Shown: positions 55,141-64,000 of the stretch, piece after piece | Position numbering within the stretch: the first letter of the stretch is position 1 | Layout: the number at the start of each line of letters is the position of its first letter | Translations under genes and position numbers: made by a program | Notes under the pieces: model-generated | Database searches by the model: none | What the model was told of the DNA's origin: nothing | Seen by the model: the letters and a program-made list of their open reading frames with translations, nothing else | DNA from: Endosaccharibacter trunci | Lineage (GTDB): Bacteria; Pseudomonadota; Alphaproteobacteria; Acetobacterales; Acetobacteraceae | DNA length: 64,000 bases | NCBI GenBank assembly: GCA_024515975.1 | Contig: JAMSKV010000009.1 | Location: 1-64,000, forward strand | Direction: 5' to 3'

Positions 55141-56094
55141 ATGACCCTTCCCGTTCTTCTGCGCGGGCGGCTGCGCCTGCCGATGATGGCGGCGCCCCTG
55201 TTCATCGTCTCGACACCGGCCCTGGTGATCGCGCAATGCAAGGCGGGCGTGGTCGGCGCCATGCCCTCGCTCAACGCCCGCACCACGGAAGCGCTGGATG
55301 CCGCGCTGACGGAGATCGGAGCGGCGCTCGCCGCGCACGATGCGGCGCATCCCGACCGGAAGGCGGCGCCGTTCGCGATCAACCTGATCGTGCATCGCTC
55401 GAATGCCCGCATCGAGCAGGATCTGGCGCTGTGCGTGAAGCATCGGGTGCCGGTGATCATCACCTCGCTCGGCGCCCGCCCGGAGGTGAACGAGGCGGTG
55501 CATTCCTATGGCGGCATCGTGTTCCATGACGTGATCAACGACGCATTCGCCCGCAAGGCGATCGAAAAGGGCGCGGACGGGCTGGTGGCGGTGGCGGCCG
55601 GGGCGGGCGGCCATGCCGGAACGTTGTCGCCCTTCGCGCTCGTCGGCGAGATCAGGCGCTGGTTCGACGGTCCGCTCGCTCTCTCCGGCGCCATCGCCAC
55701 GGGCGATGCGGTGCTGGCGGCGCAGGCGATGGGCGCCGATCTGGCCTATGTCGGTTCGGCCTTCATCGCCACCGAGGAGGCCAACGCCGCGCCGGACTAC
55801 AAGCGTATGGTGGTGGCCGACCATGCTTCCGACATCGTTTATTCCGATCTTTTCACCGGCGTTCCCGGCAACTACCTCAAGAACTCGATCCGTGCCGCCG
55901 GGCTCGATCCTGAGGCGCTGCCCTCGTCCGATCCCAGCAAGATGAATTTCGGCGACGGGCTGGTGAAGGCGTGGCGCGACGTGTGGGGCAGCGGGCAGGG
56001 GATCGGCGCGATCGACGCCGTGGTGCCGGCCGCCGAACTGATCGCCCGGCTCGATCGGGAGTATCGGGCGGCGCGGGAGCGTCTGCTGGGCTGA
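55141..56094 (+). CDS. Nitronate monooxygenase family protein
   Basis: FMN-binding TIM barrel of 317 residues. Beginning LRLPMMAAPLFIVSTPALVIA, then KAGVVGAMPSLNAR, VPVIITSLGAR, GGIVFHDVIND, and the phosphate-binding GAGGHAGTLSPFALVGEI. These enzymes oxidise nitronates; many members have other roles. GGAGA precedes ATG 55141. Its stop is five bases from the stop of a convergent gene of the same broad family, but of a different subgroup. Confidence 0.87.
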   Translation: MTLPVLLRGRLRLPMMAAPLFIVSTPALVIAQCKAGVVGAMPSLNARTTEALDAALTEIGAALAAHDAAHPDRKAAPFAINLIVHRSNARIEQDLALCVKHRVPVIITSLGARPEVNEAVHSYGGIVFHDVINDAFARKAIEKGADGLVAVAAGAGGHAGTLSPFALVGEIRRWFDGPLALSGAIATGDAVLAAQAMGADLAYVGSAFIATEEANAAPDYKRMVVADHASDIVYSDLFTGVPGNYLKNSIRAAGLDPEALPSSDPSKMNFGDGLVKAWRDVWGSGQGIGAIDAVVPAAELIARLDREYRAARERLLG

Positions 56095-56099
56095 CCGGG

Positions 56100-57152
56100 C
56101 TACGTCGATGCGGGCTGCGCCGTCGCGATTTCCGCACGGAGCGCGGCGACCAGTTCCGCGACCGGCATTGCACGGATGGCGCCGACGCCCGTGCCGGCCC
56201 AGAGCGACATGTTCTGCGTATCGCCGCGCGCGGTGGCGGCTTTCCGCAACGGCTGTGTAAGGGCGTTGCGGATCGGGTAGGGCGACACCGGCGCGGTCTC
56301 GAACTGGCGGATGAAGTCGTTGCGCAGGCCGCGCGCCCAGCGTCCGGAAAACGCTTGGGTGAGCACGGTTTGGGTGCCGTCCCGGCCGGAGAGCAAGGCA
56401 CGGCGATAGGCGGCCGGCGTCGGCGCTTCGTCGCAGCACAGGAATGCCGTGCCCATCTGCACCGCCTGGGCGCCGAGGCGACGTTTCGCCACCATATCGG
56501 CGCCGTTCATGATCGCGCCCGCCGCGATCAGCGGCACGGTGGCGATCGGCGCCAGCTCCGACAGCAGCGCGTCGAGGCCAAGGCGTTCGTCGGGGAGCAG
56601 GAAGCCGCCGCGATGGCCGCCGGCCTCGACGCCCTGCACGCACACCGCATCGGCGCCGCTCTCCTGCCAGGCCTCCAGCTCTGCCCGGCTGGTGGCGGTG
56701 CCGATCACGAACGCGCCGCGCGCACGAAGGACGGCCAGGTCGGCGCGGTCCGGAATGCCGAAGGCGAAGCTGGCGATCGGCGGTGCCGCCTCCAGAACGG
56801 CGTCGAGCTGGTCGCGGAAGCGCGGGGCGAACCGCTCCGGCAGCGCGAATGGCAGGTCATGGTCGCGGCAATAGGCCGCCAGGGCCGCCTGCTCCAACTC
56901 CGGCACGCTCGCCCCCTGCCGCTCGTCGATCACGAACAGGTTGATGTTGAACGGCCGGTCGGTCGCGTCGCGAATCGCGACGATCTCGCGCCGCATCGCA
57001 TCCGGCTGCAGGCCGCCCGCGCCCAGCGAGCCCACCACCCCGGCCTGGCAGCAGGCGGAAACCAGGGCTGCGTCGCTGAGGCCGGCCATCGGCGCCTGGA
57101 CGATCCCGTCGCCGAACAGAGCGGCCGGCAGGCGATGAGCGGCCGCCATCAC
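56100..57152 (-). CDS. Nitronate monooxygenase family protein, second subgroup
   Basis: 350 residues, starting GTG-ATG at 57152/57149 (MAAAHRLPAAL follows). Segments: IVQAPMAGLSDAALVSACCQ, AGVVGSLGAGGLQPDAM, FNINLFVIDERQGAS, VCVQGVEAGGHRGGF and LIAAGAIMNGADM. These match class I NMO-like enzymes with FMN. Twelve bases after the enoyl-CoA hydratase gene, so probably co-transcribed with it. The substrate is unknown. Confidence 0.87.
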   Translation of the reverse strand: MMAAAHRLPAALFGDGIVQAPMAGLSDAALVSACCQAGVVGSLGAGGLQPDAMRREIVAIRDATDRPFNINLFVIDERQGASVPELEQAALAAYCRDHDLPFALPERFAPRFRDQLDAVLEAAPPIASFAFGIPDRADLAVLRARGAFVIGTATSRAELEAWQESGADAVCVQGVEAGGHRGGFLLPDERLGLDALLSELAPIATVPLIAAGAIMNGADMVAKRRLGAQAVQMGTAFLCCDEAPTPAAYRRALLSGRDGTQTVLTQAFSGRWARGLRNDFIRQFETAPVSPYPIRNALTQPLRKAATARGDTQNMSLWAGTGVGAIRAMPVAELVAALRAEIATAQPAST

Positions 57153-57164
57153 CGGCGCTGCACC

Positions 57165-57914
57165 TCAGCTCTTCGGGCGGCTCAGGAACAGATTGAAGGC
57201 CGCGCGCGCCTCCTCCGAGCGCAGGGCGACGCCGAACGCCTTCAGCTCGGCGTCGATCCGGGCTTCCAGCGCCGAGCGATCGCCCTGGATCAAAGCCTTG
57301 GAGGCGCGCAGGGCGGCGGGGGGCAGGGCGGCGAGGGTTTCGGCCTGCTTGCGCGCGTGGTCGAGCACGGTGCCGGCCGGCAAGACGGCGTTCACCAGAC
57401 CGGCGGAAAGGGCCGCGTTCGCATCCAGCGTCTCGCCCAGCAGCAGCATGGCGTTGGCGCGGACCGCGCCGATCCTGGCCGGCAGAAGCAGGCTCGACCC
57501 GGCCTCGGGCACGAGGCCGAGCTTCGAGAACGGGGTGGCGAACCGTGCCGTTTCGTCCGCGAACACCAGATCGCAATGCAGCAGCATGGTGGTGCCGATG
57601 CCGACCGCGTTGCCCTGAACGGCGGCGACCAGCGGCTTGGAGAAGCGGGTGAGGGCCAGAATGAAGCGCACGGACGGCGCATCGGCGGCGGTGGAAGCGC
57701 CGCTGGACAGAAAATCGGCCACGTCGTTTCCGGCGCTGAAGGCATCTCCGGCGCCGGAGATCAGCACGGCGCGGATCGAGTCGGAGCCAGCGGCACGGTC
57801 CAGCCCATCGGACAGGGCATGATACATCGCTCCGGTCAGCGCGTTCTTCTTGCCGGGCCGGTCCATGACAAGGTGCAGGACGCCGTTCTCCTTGCTGGCA
57901 CGCACATCGGTCAT
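57165..57914 (-). CDS. Enoyl-CoA hydratase/isomerase family protein
   Basis: Crotonase-fold enzyme of 249 residues. PGKKNALTGAMYHALSDGL, the first oxyanion-hole loop SAGNDVADFLS, the second AVQGNAVGIGTTMLLHCDLV, and FSKLGLVPEAGSSLLLP are visible. The Glu in PEAGS fits an isomerase/hydratase residue. Likely in fatty acid or amino acid breakdown. Follows glyS by 19 bases on the same strand, so it may share the glyQS transcript. Confidence 0.87.
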   Translation of the reverse strand: MTDVRASKENGVLHLVMDRPGKKNALTGAMYHALSDGLDRAAGSDSIRAVLISGAGDAFSAGNDVADFLSSGASTAADAPSVRFILALTRFSKPLVAAVQGNAVGIGTTMLLHCDLVFADETARFATPFSKLGLVPEAGSSLLLPARIGAVRANAMLLLGETLDANAALSAGLVNAVLPAGTVLDHARKQAETLAALPPAALRASKALIQGDRSALEARIDAELKAFGVALRSEEARAAFNLFLSRPKS

Positions 57915-57933
57915 GGTCGGCTTCCCCCGGATG

Positions 57934-59994
57934 TCAGCCTTCGATGGCTCCGAAATCGGCCACGCGGCTGGTCGTTTCCCTGATCCGCGACAAGAGGCGG
58001 AGGCGGTTGCGGCGCACCTCCGGCCTCGGATCGTTGACCATCACCGCATCGAAGAACCGGTCGAGCGGCGCACGCAAGCCCGCCATCGCCGACATCGCCT
58101 CGGGGAAGCGTTCGGCTTCAAGCAAGGCCGTGATCGCCGGGGCGGCAGAGTCGAGCGCCGCGAGCAGGGCGCGCTCCTCGTCCTGGTCGAGCAGGGCAGG
58201 GTCGACCGCGCCGTCATGCGGTCCGTCCTTCTTCTCCTCGATCCGCAGGATGTTGGCAGCGCGTTTGGCGGCGGCGAGCAGATTGATGCCGTCCTCCGTG
58301 CCCAGGAGAGCGGCGACCGCGTCGGTGCGGGCGAGCAGGCGGACCAGATCACCGTCGCGTCCGGTCGCGGACACCGCTTCCAGCACATCGTGGCGCGCCC
58401 CTTCGGCCCGGAGCTGCACGCGGAGCCGCTCGGCGATGAAGCCGGGCAGGAGGGCGAGATCTTCCGCGCCCCGCAGCGTCTCGGGATAAGCCTGCGCCGC
58501 CTCGTCGAAGACGGCGTTCAGGTCGAGCCGCAGCGCATTCTCGCGCAGGATGCGGATCACGCCGAGCGCGGCCCGCCGCAGCGCGTACGGATCGCCCGAG
58601 CCGCCGGGACGCTCGCCGGCGGCGAAGAAGCCGGCCAGCGTGTCGATCTTGTCCGCCAGCGCCACCGCGATCGCCACCGGCGCCGTCGGCACGGCATCGG
58701 CCGGGCCACGCGGCTGATAATGCTGCGAGACGGCGTCGGCGACGGCATCGCCCTCGCCGTCATGACGGGCGTAATAGCCGCCCATCACGCCCTGGAGCTC
58801 GGGGAACTCCCCCACCATGCCGGTGGTGAGATCGGCCTTGGCCAGCAGGGCGGCCCGCGCGGCCTGGGCCGGATCGGCGCCGACGCGTTCGGCGATCAGC
58901 CTGGCCAGACGCTCCAGACGATGCGCCCGCGCGCCCTGGCTGCCGAGCTTGGCGTGGAACGTCACCGTATCGAGCGCCGCCACACGGTCGGAAAGGCGCG
59001 TGGTGCGGTCCAGGTCCCAGAAATGCCGCGCATCGGAGAAGCGTGCGCGCAGAACGCGCTCGTTGCCGGCGACGATGGTGGCGCCCCCGTCGGCGGGGGC
59101 ATGATTGGCGATGAAGCCGAAGAACGGCGCTGCCGCGCCATCCGGCCCGCGCAGGGCGAAATAACGCTGGTTCACCCGCATCGAGACCTGCATCACCTCC
59201 GGCGGCAGGTCCATGAAGCTGTCGTCGATGCGGCCGATCAGGGCGACGGGAAACTCGACCAGGCCGGCGACCTCGTCCTCGAGCCCCGTATCCGGCACCA
59301 CGGAAAGACCGCGCGTTTCGGTCAGCTGGGCCAGCTCGGCACTCAGGCGTTGGCGGCGCCCGGCGGCATCCACGAGGACATGCGCCGCTTCGAGCTTCTC
59401 TGCCCAGTCCGCGGCGCCCGATACGGGAAAGGAGGCGGGCGACAGGAAACGATGGCCCTCGGTCTCGTTGCCGGAGCGCAGGCCGTGCCCGTCATCCTCG
59501 CCCGCGGCGAGATCGAACGGCACCACCGCTCCGTCCAGAACGCAGATGATCCGGCGCAGGGGACGCACCCAGGCGAAGGCGCTGGTACCACCCCAGCGCA
59601 TGGATTTCGGCCAGGAGAAGCGGCGCAACAATCCAGGCATGATCTGAGCGATCAAGGACGACGCCTCGACCGCCGGAGTCTGTTTCGACAGCACCCAGAA
59701 GCCGTTCTCCAGCGTCAGCGCGTCGCGCCCGGCGCCGTGCTTGCGCAGAAATCCGGCCAGGGCCTGCTCCGGCGCGCCTTCGCGCGGGCCGCGCTCGCTG
59801 CTGGCGCTGGCGGGAACGACGTCGGCGACCTGCAGCGCCACGGCGATGCGCCGCGGACCCCACCAGCGCCGCGCATCACGCGGCGACAGCGCGGACAGCG
59901 CCTCGTTCAGCAGACGGTCCAGCTGCTCGGCCGCCGGCGCCTGCATGCGCGCCGGGATTTCCTCGCAGAACAGCTCGATGAACAGCTCGCTCAT
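57934..59994 (-). CDS. glyS: Glycine-tRNA ligase subunit beta
   Basis: Beta subunit of the tetrameric glycyl-tRNA synthetase; binds tRNA-Gly. 686 residues starting MSELFIELFCEEIPARMQAPA. Typical blocks: RRWWGPRRIAVAL, EFPVALIGRIDDSFMDLP, QVSMRVNQRYFALR, LLAKADLTTGMVGEFPELQG and MGGYYARHDGE, followed by DKIDTLAGFF and a C-terminal anticodon-binding part. Starts four bases after the glyQ stop; the upstream 20-residue extension of the frame lies in glyQ. Confidence 0.95.
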   Translation of the reverse strand: MSELFIELFCEEIPARMQAPAAEQLDRLLNEALSALSPRDARRWWGPRRIAVALQVADVVPASASSERGPREGAPEQALAGFLRKHGAGRDALTLENGFWVLSKQTPAVEASSLIAQIMPGLLRRFSWPKSMRWGGTSAFAWVRPLRRIICVLDGAVVPFDLAAGEDDGHGLRSGNETEGHRFLSPASFPVSGAADWAEKLEAAHVLVDAAGRRQRLSAELAQLTETRGLSVVPDTGLEDEVAGLVEFPVALIGRIDDSFMDLPPEVMQVSMRVNQRYFALRGPDGAAAPFFGFIANHAPADGGATIVAGNERVLRARFSDARHFWDLDRTTRLSDRVAALDTVTFHAKLGSQGARAHRLERLARLIAERVGADPAQAARAALLAKADLTTGMVGEFPELQGVMGGYYARHDGEGDAVADAVSQHYQPRGPADAVPTAPVAIAVALADKIDTLAGFFAAGERPGGSGDPYALRRAALGVIRILRENALRLDLNAVFDEAAQAYPETLRGAEDLALLPGFIAERLRVQLRAEGARHDVLEAVSATGRDGDLVRLLARTDAVAALLGTEDGINLLAAAKRAANILRIEEKKDGPHDGAVDPALLDQDEERALLAALDSAAPAITALLEAERFPEAMSAMAGLRAPLDRFFDAVMVNDPRPEVRRNRLRLLSRIRETTSRVADFGAIEG

Positions 59995-59998
59995 GGTC

Positions 59999-60925
59999 TC
60001 AGCCCTCGCCACGCAGCCATTCCTCGGCGCAGGCGCGGGCGAGGGTGCGGACACGGCCGATGAAGGACGCGCGCTCGGATACGGAGATCACGCCGCGCGC
60101 GTCGAGCAGGTTGAACAGGTGGCTGGCCTTCAGGCACTGGTCGTAGGCCGGCTGGGCCACGCCGTGCTTCACCAGGCTGGCGCATTCGCGCTCCGCGTCC
60201 TCGAAATGGCGCAGCAGCATGGCGGTGTCGGACAGCTCGAAATTATGCCGCGAGTAGTCCCGCTCCGCGCGCAGGAACACATCGCCGTAGCGCAGACCCT
60301 GGCCGTTGAAATCGAGATCGTAGACGTTTTCGACGCCCTGGACGTACATGGCCAGCCGTTCCAGACCGTAGGTGAGTTCGGTGGAGGGCAGCACGGTGGG
60401 AATGCCGCCGACCTGCTGGAAATAGGTGAACTGCGTCACCTCCATGCCGTCGCACCAGACCTCCCAGCCCAGGCCCCAGGCGCCGATGGTCGGGTTTTCC
60501 CAATCGTCCTCGACGAAGCGGATGTCGTGCTCGAGCGGATCGATGCCGATGGCGCGATAGCTGTCGAGCAGCAGCGCCTGGCTTTCGGCCGGCGTCGGCT
60601 TCAGCAGCACCTGATACTGGTAGTAGTGCTGCAAACGGTTCGGGTTCTCGCCGTAGCGGCCGTCGGAAGGGCGGCGGCAGGGCTGCACATAGGCGGTGCG
60701 CCAGGGGGTGTTGCCGAGCGCGCGCAGGGAGGTGGCCGGATGCAGCGTGCCGGCGCCGACCTCGGTGTCGTAAGGCTGCAGGATCGCGCAGCCCTGGTCT
60801 GCCCAGAAGCGGTGCAGGGTGAGGATCAGGTCCTGGAACGACAGGGCGCCTTTTCTCGGCGTGGAACGCGAACCGTTCCGCGCCGTTTCCGTGTGATCGG
60901 GGGCTCGCGCGACCGCCGTTTCCAT
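59999..60925 (-). CDS. glyQ: Glycine-tRNA ligase subunit alpha
   Basis: Catalytic alpha subunit that forms glycyl-adenylate. 308 residues with [57 protein letters not shown] and [18 protein letters not shown]. The first 27 residues are non-conserved and basic; a downstream start is possible. Divergent from the CoA-binding protein gene by 80 bases. Confidence 0.96.
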   Translation of the reverse strand: METAVARAPDHTETARNGSRSTPRKGALSFQDLILTLHRFWADQGCAILQPYDTEVGAGTLHPATSLRALGNTPWRTAYVQPCRRPSDGRYGENPNRLQHYYQYQVLLKPTPAESQALLLDSYRAIGIDPLEHDIRFVEDDWENPTIGAWGLGWEVWCDGMEVTQFTYFQQVGGIPTVLPSTELTYGLERLAMYVQGVENVYDLDFNGQGLRYGDVFLRAERDYSRHNFELSDTAMLLRHFEDAERECASLVKHGVAQPAYDQCLKASHLFNLLDARGVISVSERASFIGRVRTLARACAEEWLRGEG

Positions 60926-61005
60926 TCCGTGTTCGCTCCGGCAAGAGGGGGCGGCACCATAGGCAAGCGGCCGAACCCCGGCAAGGAAGCGGAAGCGGGG
61001 ATACC

Positions 61006-61452
61006 ATGCACGGCGCGGATGACCTGGACGATGACGCGATCAGGCGGCTCCTCCTGGACACGCGCCGGATCGCGATGGTCGGCGCGTCCAACAAGCCGGA
61101 GCGCCCGTCCAACGGCGTTCTGGCGATGCTGGTGCGGCATGGCTACGAGGTGATCCCGGTCAATCCCGGCCTGGCCGGGCAGGCGATTCATGGCCGCACC
61201 GTCGTCGCGACGCTGGAAGACGCAGCCCCGCTCGACATGGTGGATCTGTTCCGCAGCCTCGATCAGATCGAACCCGCCATGGACGACGCCATCCGTCTGG
61301 GCGCGCGCAGCATCTGGATGCAACTCGGCCTCGTGCACGAGCGTGCCGCGGCCAAAGCGCGCGCGGCCGGACTGGTGGTGGTGATGGACCGCTGCCCCAA
61401 AATTGAGATTTCCCGCCTCGGCATCCCGCCGGCCCGTTCTGGCGGCGCTTGA
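61006..61452 (+). CDS. CoA-binding domain protein
   Basis: 148 residues forming a single CoA-binding Rossmann fold: [58 protein letters not shown] and the end VMDRCPKIE. Members bind CoA or related nucleotides; the physiological role is mostly unknown. It is divergent from glyQ and is followed by the DUF2076 gene. Confidence 0.85.
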   Translation: MHGADDLDDDAIRRLLLDTRRIAMVGASNKPERPSNGVLAMLVRHGYEVIPVNPGLAGQAIHGRTVVATLEDAAPLDMVDLFRSLDQIEPAMDDAIRLGARSIWMQLGLVHERAAAKARAAGLVVVMDRCPKIEISRLGIPPARSGGA

Positions 61453-61505
61453 CGCGCGTCATCCCCGCTACGACGTTTCATCCACCATTTTGGATCATCA
61501 CGACC

Positions 61506-62300
61506 ATGACCAACGAAGAACGCGACCTGATCGAACGCTTCGTCGCCCGGGTCGGCGGCGGGCAGAGCAGCGGCGGCGGTTTCGCCAGCGTGCCGCAGAC
61601 GCGCACCGCCCTGCCGCCGATCGACCCCGACGCCGATCGCACCATACGCGACAATTTCAACCGCTTCCCCGAGGCGCCCTACCGCATCACCCAGATGGCC
61701 GTGGTGCAGGAAGCCGCGCTGGCCGAGGCGCAGAACCGGATCAAGCGCCTCGAATGGGAGCTGCAGCAGGCACAGGCCCAGCTCCAGAACGGCCCTCAGG
61801 GTCAGCCGCAGGGGCAGCAGAGAAGCGGCGGCTTCTTCTCCGGCCTGTTCGGCGGCGGCCAGCAGAACCAGAACCAGGCCCCGCCGCCGCGCTGGGGCGG
61901 TCAGCCGGCCGGCGGTCCCGGCTATGCCGGCGGCTATCCGGGCGGCTATCAGGCCGGCCCCCCGCCCGCACCGAACTATCCGCCCGGCTACCAGCCCGGC
62001 ATGTTCCAGCGCCAGGGCTCCGGCTTCCTGGGCTCGGCGCTGACCACGGCCGCGGGCGTCGCCGGCGGCGTCGTCGCGGGCAACGTGCTGATGGACATGT
62101 TCGAGGGCCATCACGGTGGCGGGTTCGGCGGCGGCGGTGAATTCGCCGGCGGCGGCGAGACCATCATCAACAACAACTATGGCGATGCGGGAGCTGCCGG
62201 CGATCCGTTCAACAATGGCGGCGGCGACATCGACCCGGATTTCAACGGCGGCGGCGGTGATTTCGGCGGCGGCGATTGGGGCGGCGACGACAATTTCTGA
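61506..62300 (+). CDS. DUF2076 domain-containing protein
   Basis: 264 residues. MTNEERDLIERFVARVGG and YRITQMAVVQEAALAEAQNR define the DUF2076 N-terminal helical part. Then come a glutamine/proline/glycine-rich stretch (about 95-165), a short hydrophobic region (FLGSALTTAAGVAGGVVAGN) and a Gly/Asp/Asn-rich tail (GGGDFGGGDWGGDDNF). The family is thought to be periplasmic or membrane-linked, function unknown. Start ATG 61506; the frame from 61449 overlaps the CoA-binding gene end. Confidence 0.82.
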   Translation: MTNEERDLIERFVARVGGGQSSGGGFASVPQTRTALPPIDPDADRTIRDNFNRFPEAPYRITQMAVVQEAALAEAQNRIKRLEWELQQAQAQLQNGPQGQPQGQQRSGGFFSGLFGGGQQNQNQAPPPRWGGQPAGGPGYAGGYPGGYQAGPPPAPNYPPGYQPGMFQRQGSGFLGSALTTAAGVAGGVVAGNVLMDMFEGHHGGGFGGGGEFAGGGETIINNNYGDAGAAGDPFNNGGGDIDPDFNGGGGDFGGGDWGGDDNF

Positions 62301-62326
62301 CCGCTGCTTCTAGATCGTCGGATGGG

Positions 62327-62350
62327 GCCGGGCGGGATTACCCGTCTGGC
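62327..62350. terminator. Hairpin between convergent DUF2076 and endonuclease/phosphatase genes
   Basis: GCCGGGCGGG (62327-62336), loop ATTA, CCCGTCTGGC (62341-62350) pairs over 10 positions including two G-T pairs. It overlaps the TAA stop of the minus-strand gene. Possibly a two-way terminator; no T-run. Confidence 0.35.
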
Positions 62351-63234
62351 CGCAGGCGCACCGAAACGGGGCAGTGATCGGACAAACGTTCCTTCATCTC
62401 CGGATCGGTCTCGCGATACACCATCACGCGCAGACTGTCCGGCACCTCCCAGCGAGCTGCCGTGCCGCCCAGCAGAATCTGGTCGATGAAATCCTCGCCT
62501 CCCCAGCACGGGCTGGCATGTCCCGCGGTCGCCACCAGCATCGGCGCGGCGTTCTCCAGACCGGTCAGCAGCGGATCGCCCGGCTGGAGATGGTGATTGA
62601 AATCGCCGATCACCGCGAAGGCCGTCTTCTCCGCGGCGCGCGCTTCGATCCAGTGCTGGAGAACCGGCAATTGCAGCGTCAGCTTCCGGCACGCGCTGCG
62701 CGGCGAAGACTGCAACGGCCCGTCGAAACACCCGCTCTTCAGATGCACCGCCAGCACGCGCATCCTCCTGCCGTCGAGCGACAGGGTCGCGTCGAGGCCT
62801 GAGCGCAGCCGGTATTTCGCATCCGGAATCACGTCCAGGGCGGTCAGGTCGGGGTGGCGTTCCACGGCGATGCCGCGCCGGACCACGAGTGCGACCTTCT
62901 GCAGCACGCCGTCGCCGGTGATGAAGAGCTGATAGCGCTCGGGTGGAAAGATCCGCGACACCAGATCGAGGCTGTCCACCTCTTCCAGCGCCACGACGTC
63001 GGCATCGAGACGCGCGGCATAACCCGCCAGCGTCGCGATGTCGTCGTCGCGCTTCGGTGCCGCGTCGGGCGGCAGTTCCGCGCCGCGCTGGGTCAGCCAT
63101 TCCATGTTCCAGGTGGCGATCTTGAACCCTGCCGCGGGCGCGTCCGCCCGGGCCGGAGCGACGAGGGTGGAGACGGCCGAGGCGGGCACGGCCAGGGCGG
63201 CCAGCAGCACGAGGCGGCGCAGGAGCCAAATCAT
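62338..63234 (-). CDS. Secreted endonuclease/exonuclease/phosphatase family protein
   Basis: 298 residues with a signal peptide (MIWLLRRLVLLAALAVPASA). DNase I-like motifs: FKIATWNMEWL, VVALEEVDSLDLVS, VIGDFNHHLQPGD and the C-terminal LSDHCPVSVRL. Metal-dependent phosphoesterase; substrate could be nucleic acid, phospholipid or inositol phosphate. The ATG at 63234 overlaps the carbonic anhydrase stop (ATGA); longer frame upstream belongs to that gene. The pair is translated together. Confidence 0.85.
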   Translation of the reverse strand: MIWLLRRLVLLAALAVPASAVSTLVAPARADAPAAGFKIATWNMEWLTQRGAELPPDAAPKRDDDIATLAGYAARLDADVVALEEVDSLDLVSRIFPPERYQLFITGDGVLQKVALVVRRGIAVERHPDLTALDVIPDAKYRLRSGLDATLSLDGRRMRVLAVHLKSGCFDGPLQSSPRSACRKLTLQLPVLQHWIEARAAEKTAFAVIGDFNHHLQPGDPLLTGLENAAPMLVATAGHASPCWGGEDFIDQILLGGTAARWEVPDSLRVMVYRETDPEMKERLSDHCPVSVRLRPDG

Positions 63235-63908
63235 GCGCCCGCGCGCAGCATTTCGATGACGTCCGGAACCGCTCGCGCCTCCCGGCTCGCGCCGTCGAAC
63301 ACGCGGACCGTGCCGGTCGGAATGTCGTAGAGCCATCCCATCAGCGTCAGCCGCCCATCCGCCACGCGGGCGGCCACGGCCGGATGGGTGCGCAGATGGT
63401 CGATCTGCAACAGAACATTGTGTTCCGCCACCGCCTGGAGCTTGTCCGCCCCGTTCGCGTCGTGATGCAGCGCCTCGCACACCGCATGCGCCGCATCGGC
63501 GTGGCGCAGCCAGGAGGACACGGTCGGCATGGCGTCGAGACCGCTGGAAGCAGGATCGAGCAGCGCCTTCATCGCCCCGCAATCCGAATGGCCGCAGACG
63601 ATGATGTTGCGCACGCCCAGCGCCAGCACGGCGTATTCGATCGCCGCGGACACGCCGCCCAGCATCTCGCCGTAGGGTGGGACGATGTTGCCGATATTGC
63701 GCAGCACGAACAGCGTGCCCGGCTCGCTCTGCGTGATCAGTTCCGGACTGATGCGGCTGTCCGCGCAGGTGATCAGCAGCGTGTGCGGCGCCTGACCCTG
63801 CGCCAGCGCATCGAACAGGTCGCGTTTCTCAGGATACACGCGGGTCGAGAAATCCTGCACGCCTTCGAGCAGCGACAGCAGGTCGTGGGGCGGGTGCGGC
63901 GCAGTCAT
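63231..63908 (-). CDS. Beta-class carbonic anhydrase
   Basis: Interconverts carbon dioxide and bicarbonate. 225 residues; zinc and catalytic residues lie in LLITCADSRISPELI and IVCGHSDCGAMKALL, and GTLFVLRNIGNIVPPYG is typical. The C-terminal GRLTLMGWLYDIPTGTV also fits. No signal peptide, so cytoplasmic. Start at ATG 63908. Upstream (63909-64000) shows no gene in the remaining window. Confidence 0.93.
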   Translation of the reverse strand: MTAPHPPHDLLSLLEGVQDFSTRVYPEKRDLFDALAQGQAPHTLLITCADSRISPELITQSEPGTLFVLRNIGNIVPPYGEMLGGVSAAIEYAVLALGVRNIIVCGHSDCGAMKALLDPASSGLDAMPTVSSWLRHADAAHAVCEALHHDANGADKLQAVAEHNVLLQIDHLRTHPAVAARVADGRLTLMGWLYDIPTGTVRVFDGASREARAVPDVIEMLRAGA

Positions 63909-64000
63909 GAACGATCACTCCAGCCGAAAGCCCCTGGGCCGAGCGCCCTTGAGCCGTTAGATGCGGAATCGCCGCCGGTTCACGGACCGGGCGGCGCGCG

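Overview
The window is a dense, GC-rich stretch of bacterial chromosome. It carries the core block mutM-rpsT-dnaA-dnaN-recF-gyrB, plus ubiE-coaBC-dut, glmU-glmS, thiO and thiSGE, minCDE, thrS-infC and glyQS. The gene content (separate glyQ and glyS, alphaproteobacterial-type proteins such as DUF2076, and Hint-domain proteins joined to a GWA-type module) points to an alphaproteobacterium. The best guess is the family Acetobacteraceae. This placement rests on gene content and style only; no 16S gene is present.

Layout. 1-6.1 kb (minus strand): a gene cut by the window edge, a two-gene ABC importer with a double-length permease, and a ubiE-coaBC-dut operon. 6.1-14.5 kb (plus strand): mutM, rpsT and the replication block. 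I could not find a convincing cluster of DnaA boxes, so I do not call oriC. 14.5-17.2 kb: small mixed-strand genes (thioesterase, cytochrome c, DUF3108 protein, phosphoglycolate phosphatase). 17.3-24.5 kb: glmU and glmS (UDP-GlcNAc supply), a 999-residue multidomain surface-glycan protein, and thiO, all closely packed. 24.5-29.7 kb: a small ORF, a secreted S9 peptidase, then aminotransferase-thiS-thiG-thiE overlapping end to end. 29.7-36 kb: glycosyltransferase, ABC exporter, GntR regulator and the minC-minD-minE operon.

36-50.6 kb is the accessory-looking part. It holds a GST, a flavoprotein, a glycosyltransferase paired with a Hint-domain protein that shares one sequence module with it, TesB, a TPR-like secreted protein, a short-chain dehydrogenase-like protein, a 1042-residue repeat protein with adhesin character, an alpha/beta hydrolase, and two further glycosyltransferases (GT4-like and GT9-like) that overlap. 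This region most likely serves the cell surface. 50.6-64 kb returns to housekeeping: thrS and infC (infC apparently starts at ATA), a DUF885 protein, two facing nitronate monooxygenase-like genes, an enoyl-CoA hydratase, glyQS, a CoA-binding protein, a DUF2076 protein, a secreted endonuclease/phosphatase-family protein and a beta-carbonic anhydrase.

No rRNA, tRNA, CRISPR array, insertion sequence, phage gene or known riboswitch was recognised. Many genes overlap by 1-8 bases (TGATG, ATGA, GTGA, TTGA junctions), so translational coupling is common here. No system that is clearly new as a whole was found. The strongest leads are the Hint/glycosyltransferase pair with a shared module, the 999-residue three-part protein beside glmUS, the repeat adhesin, and the ATA start of infC.
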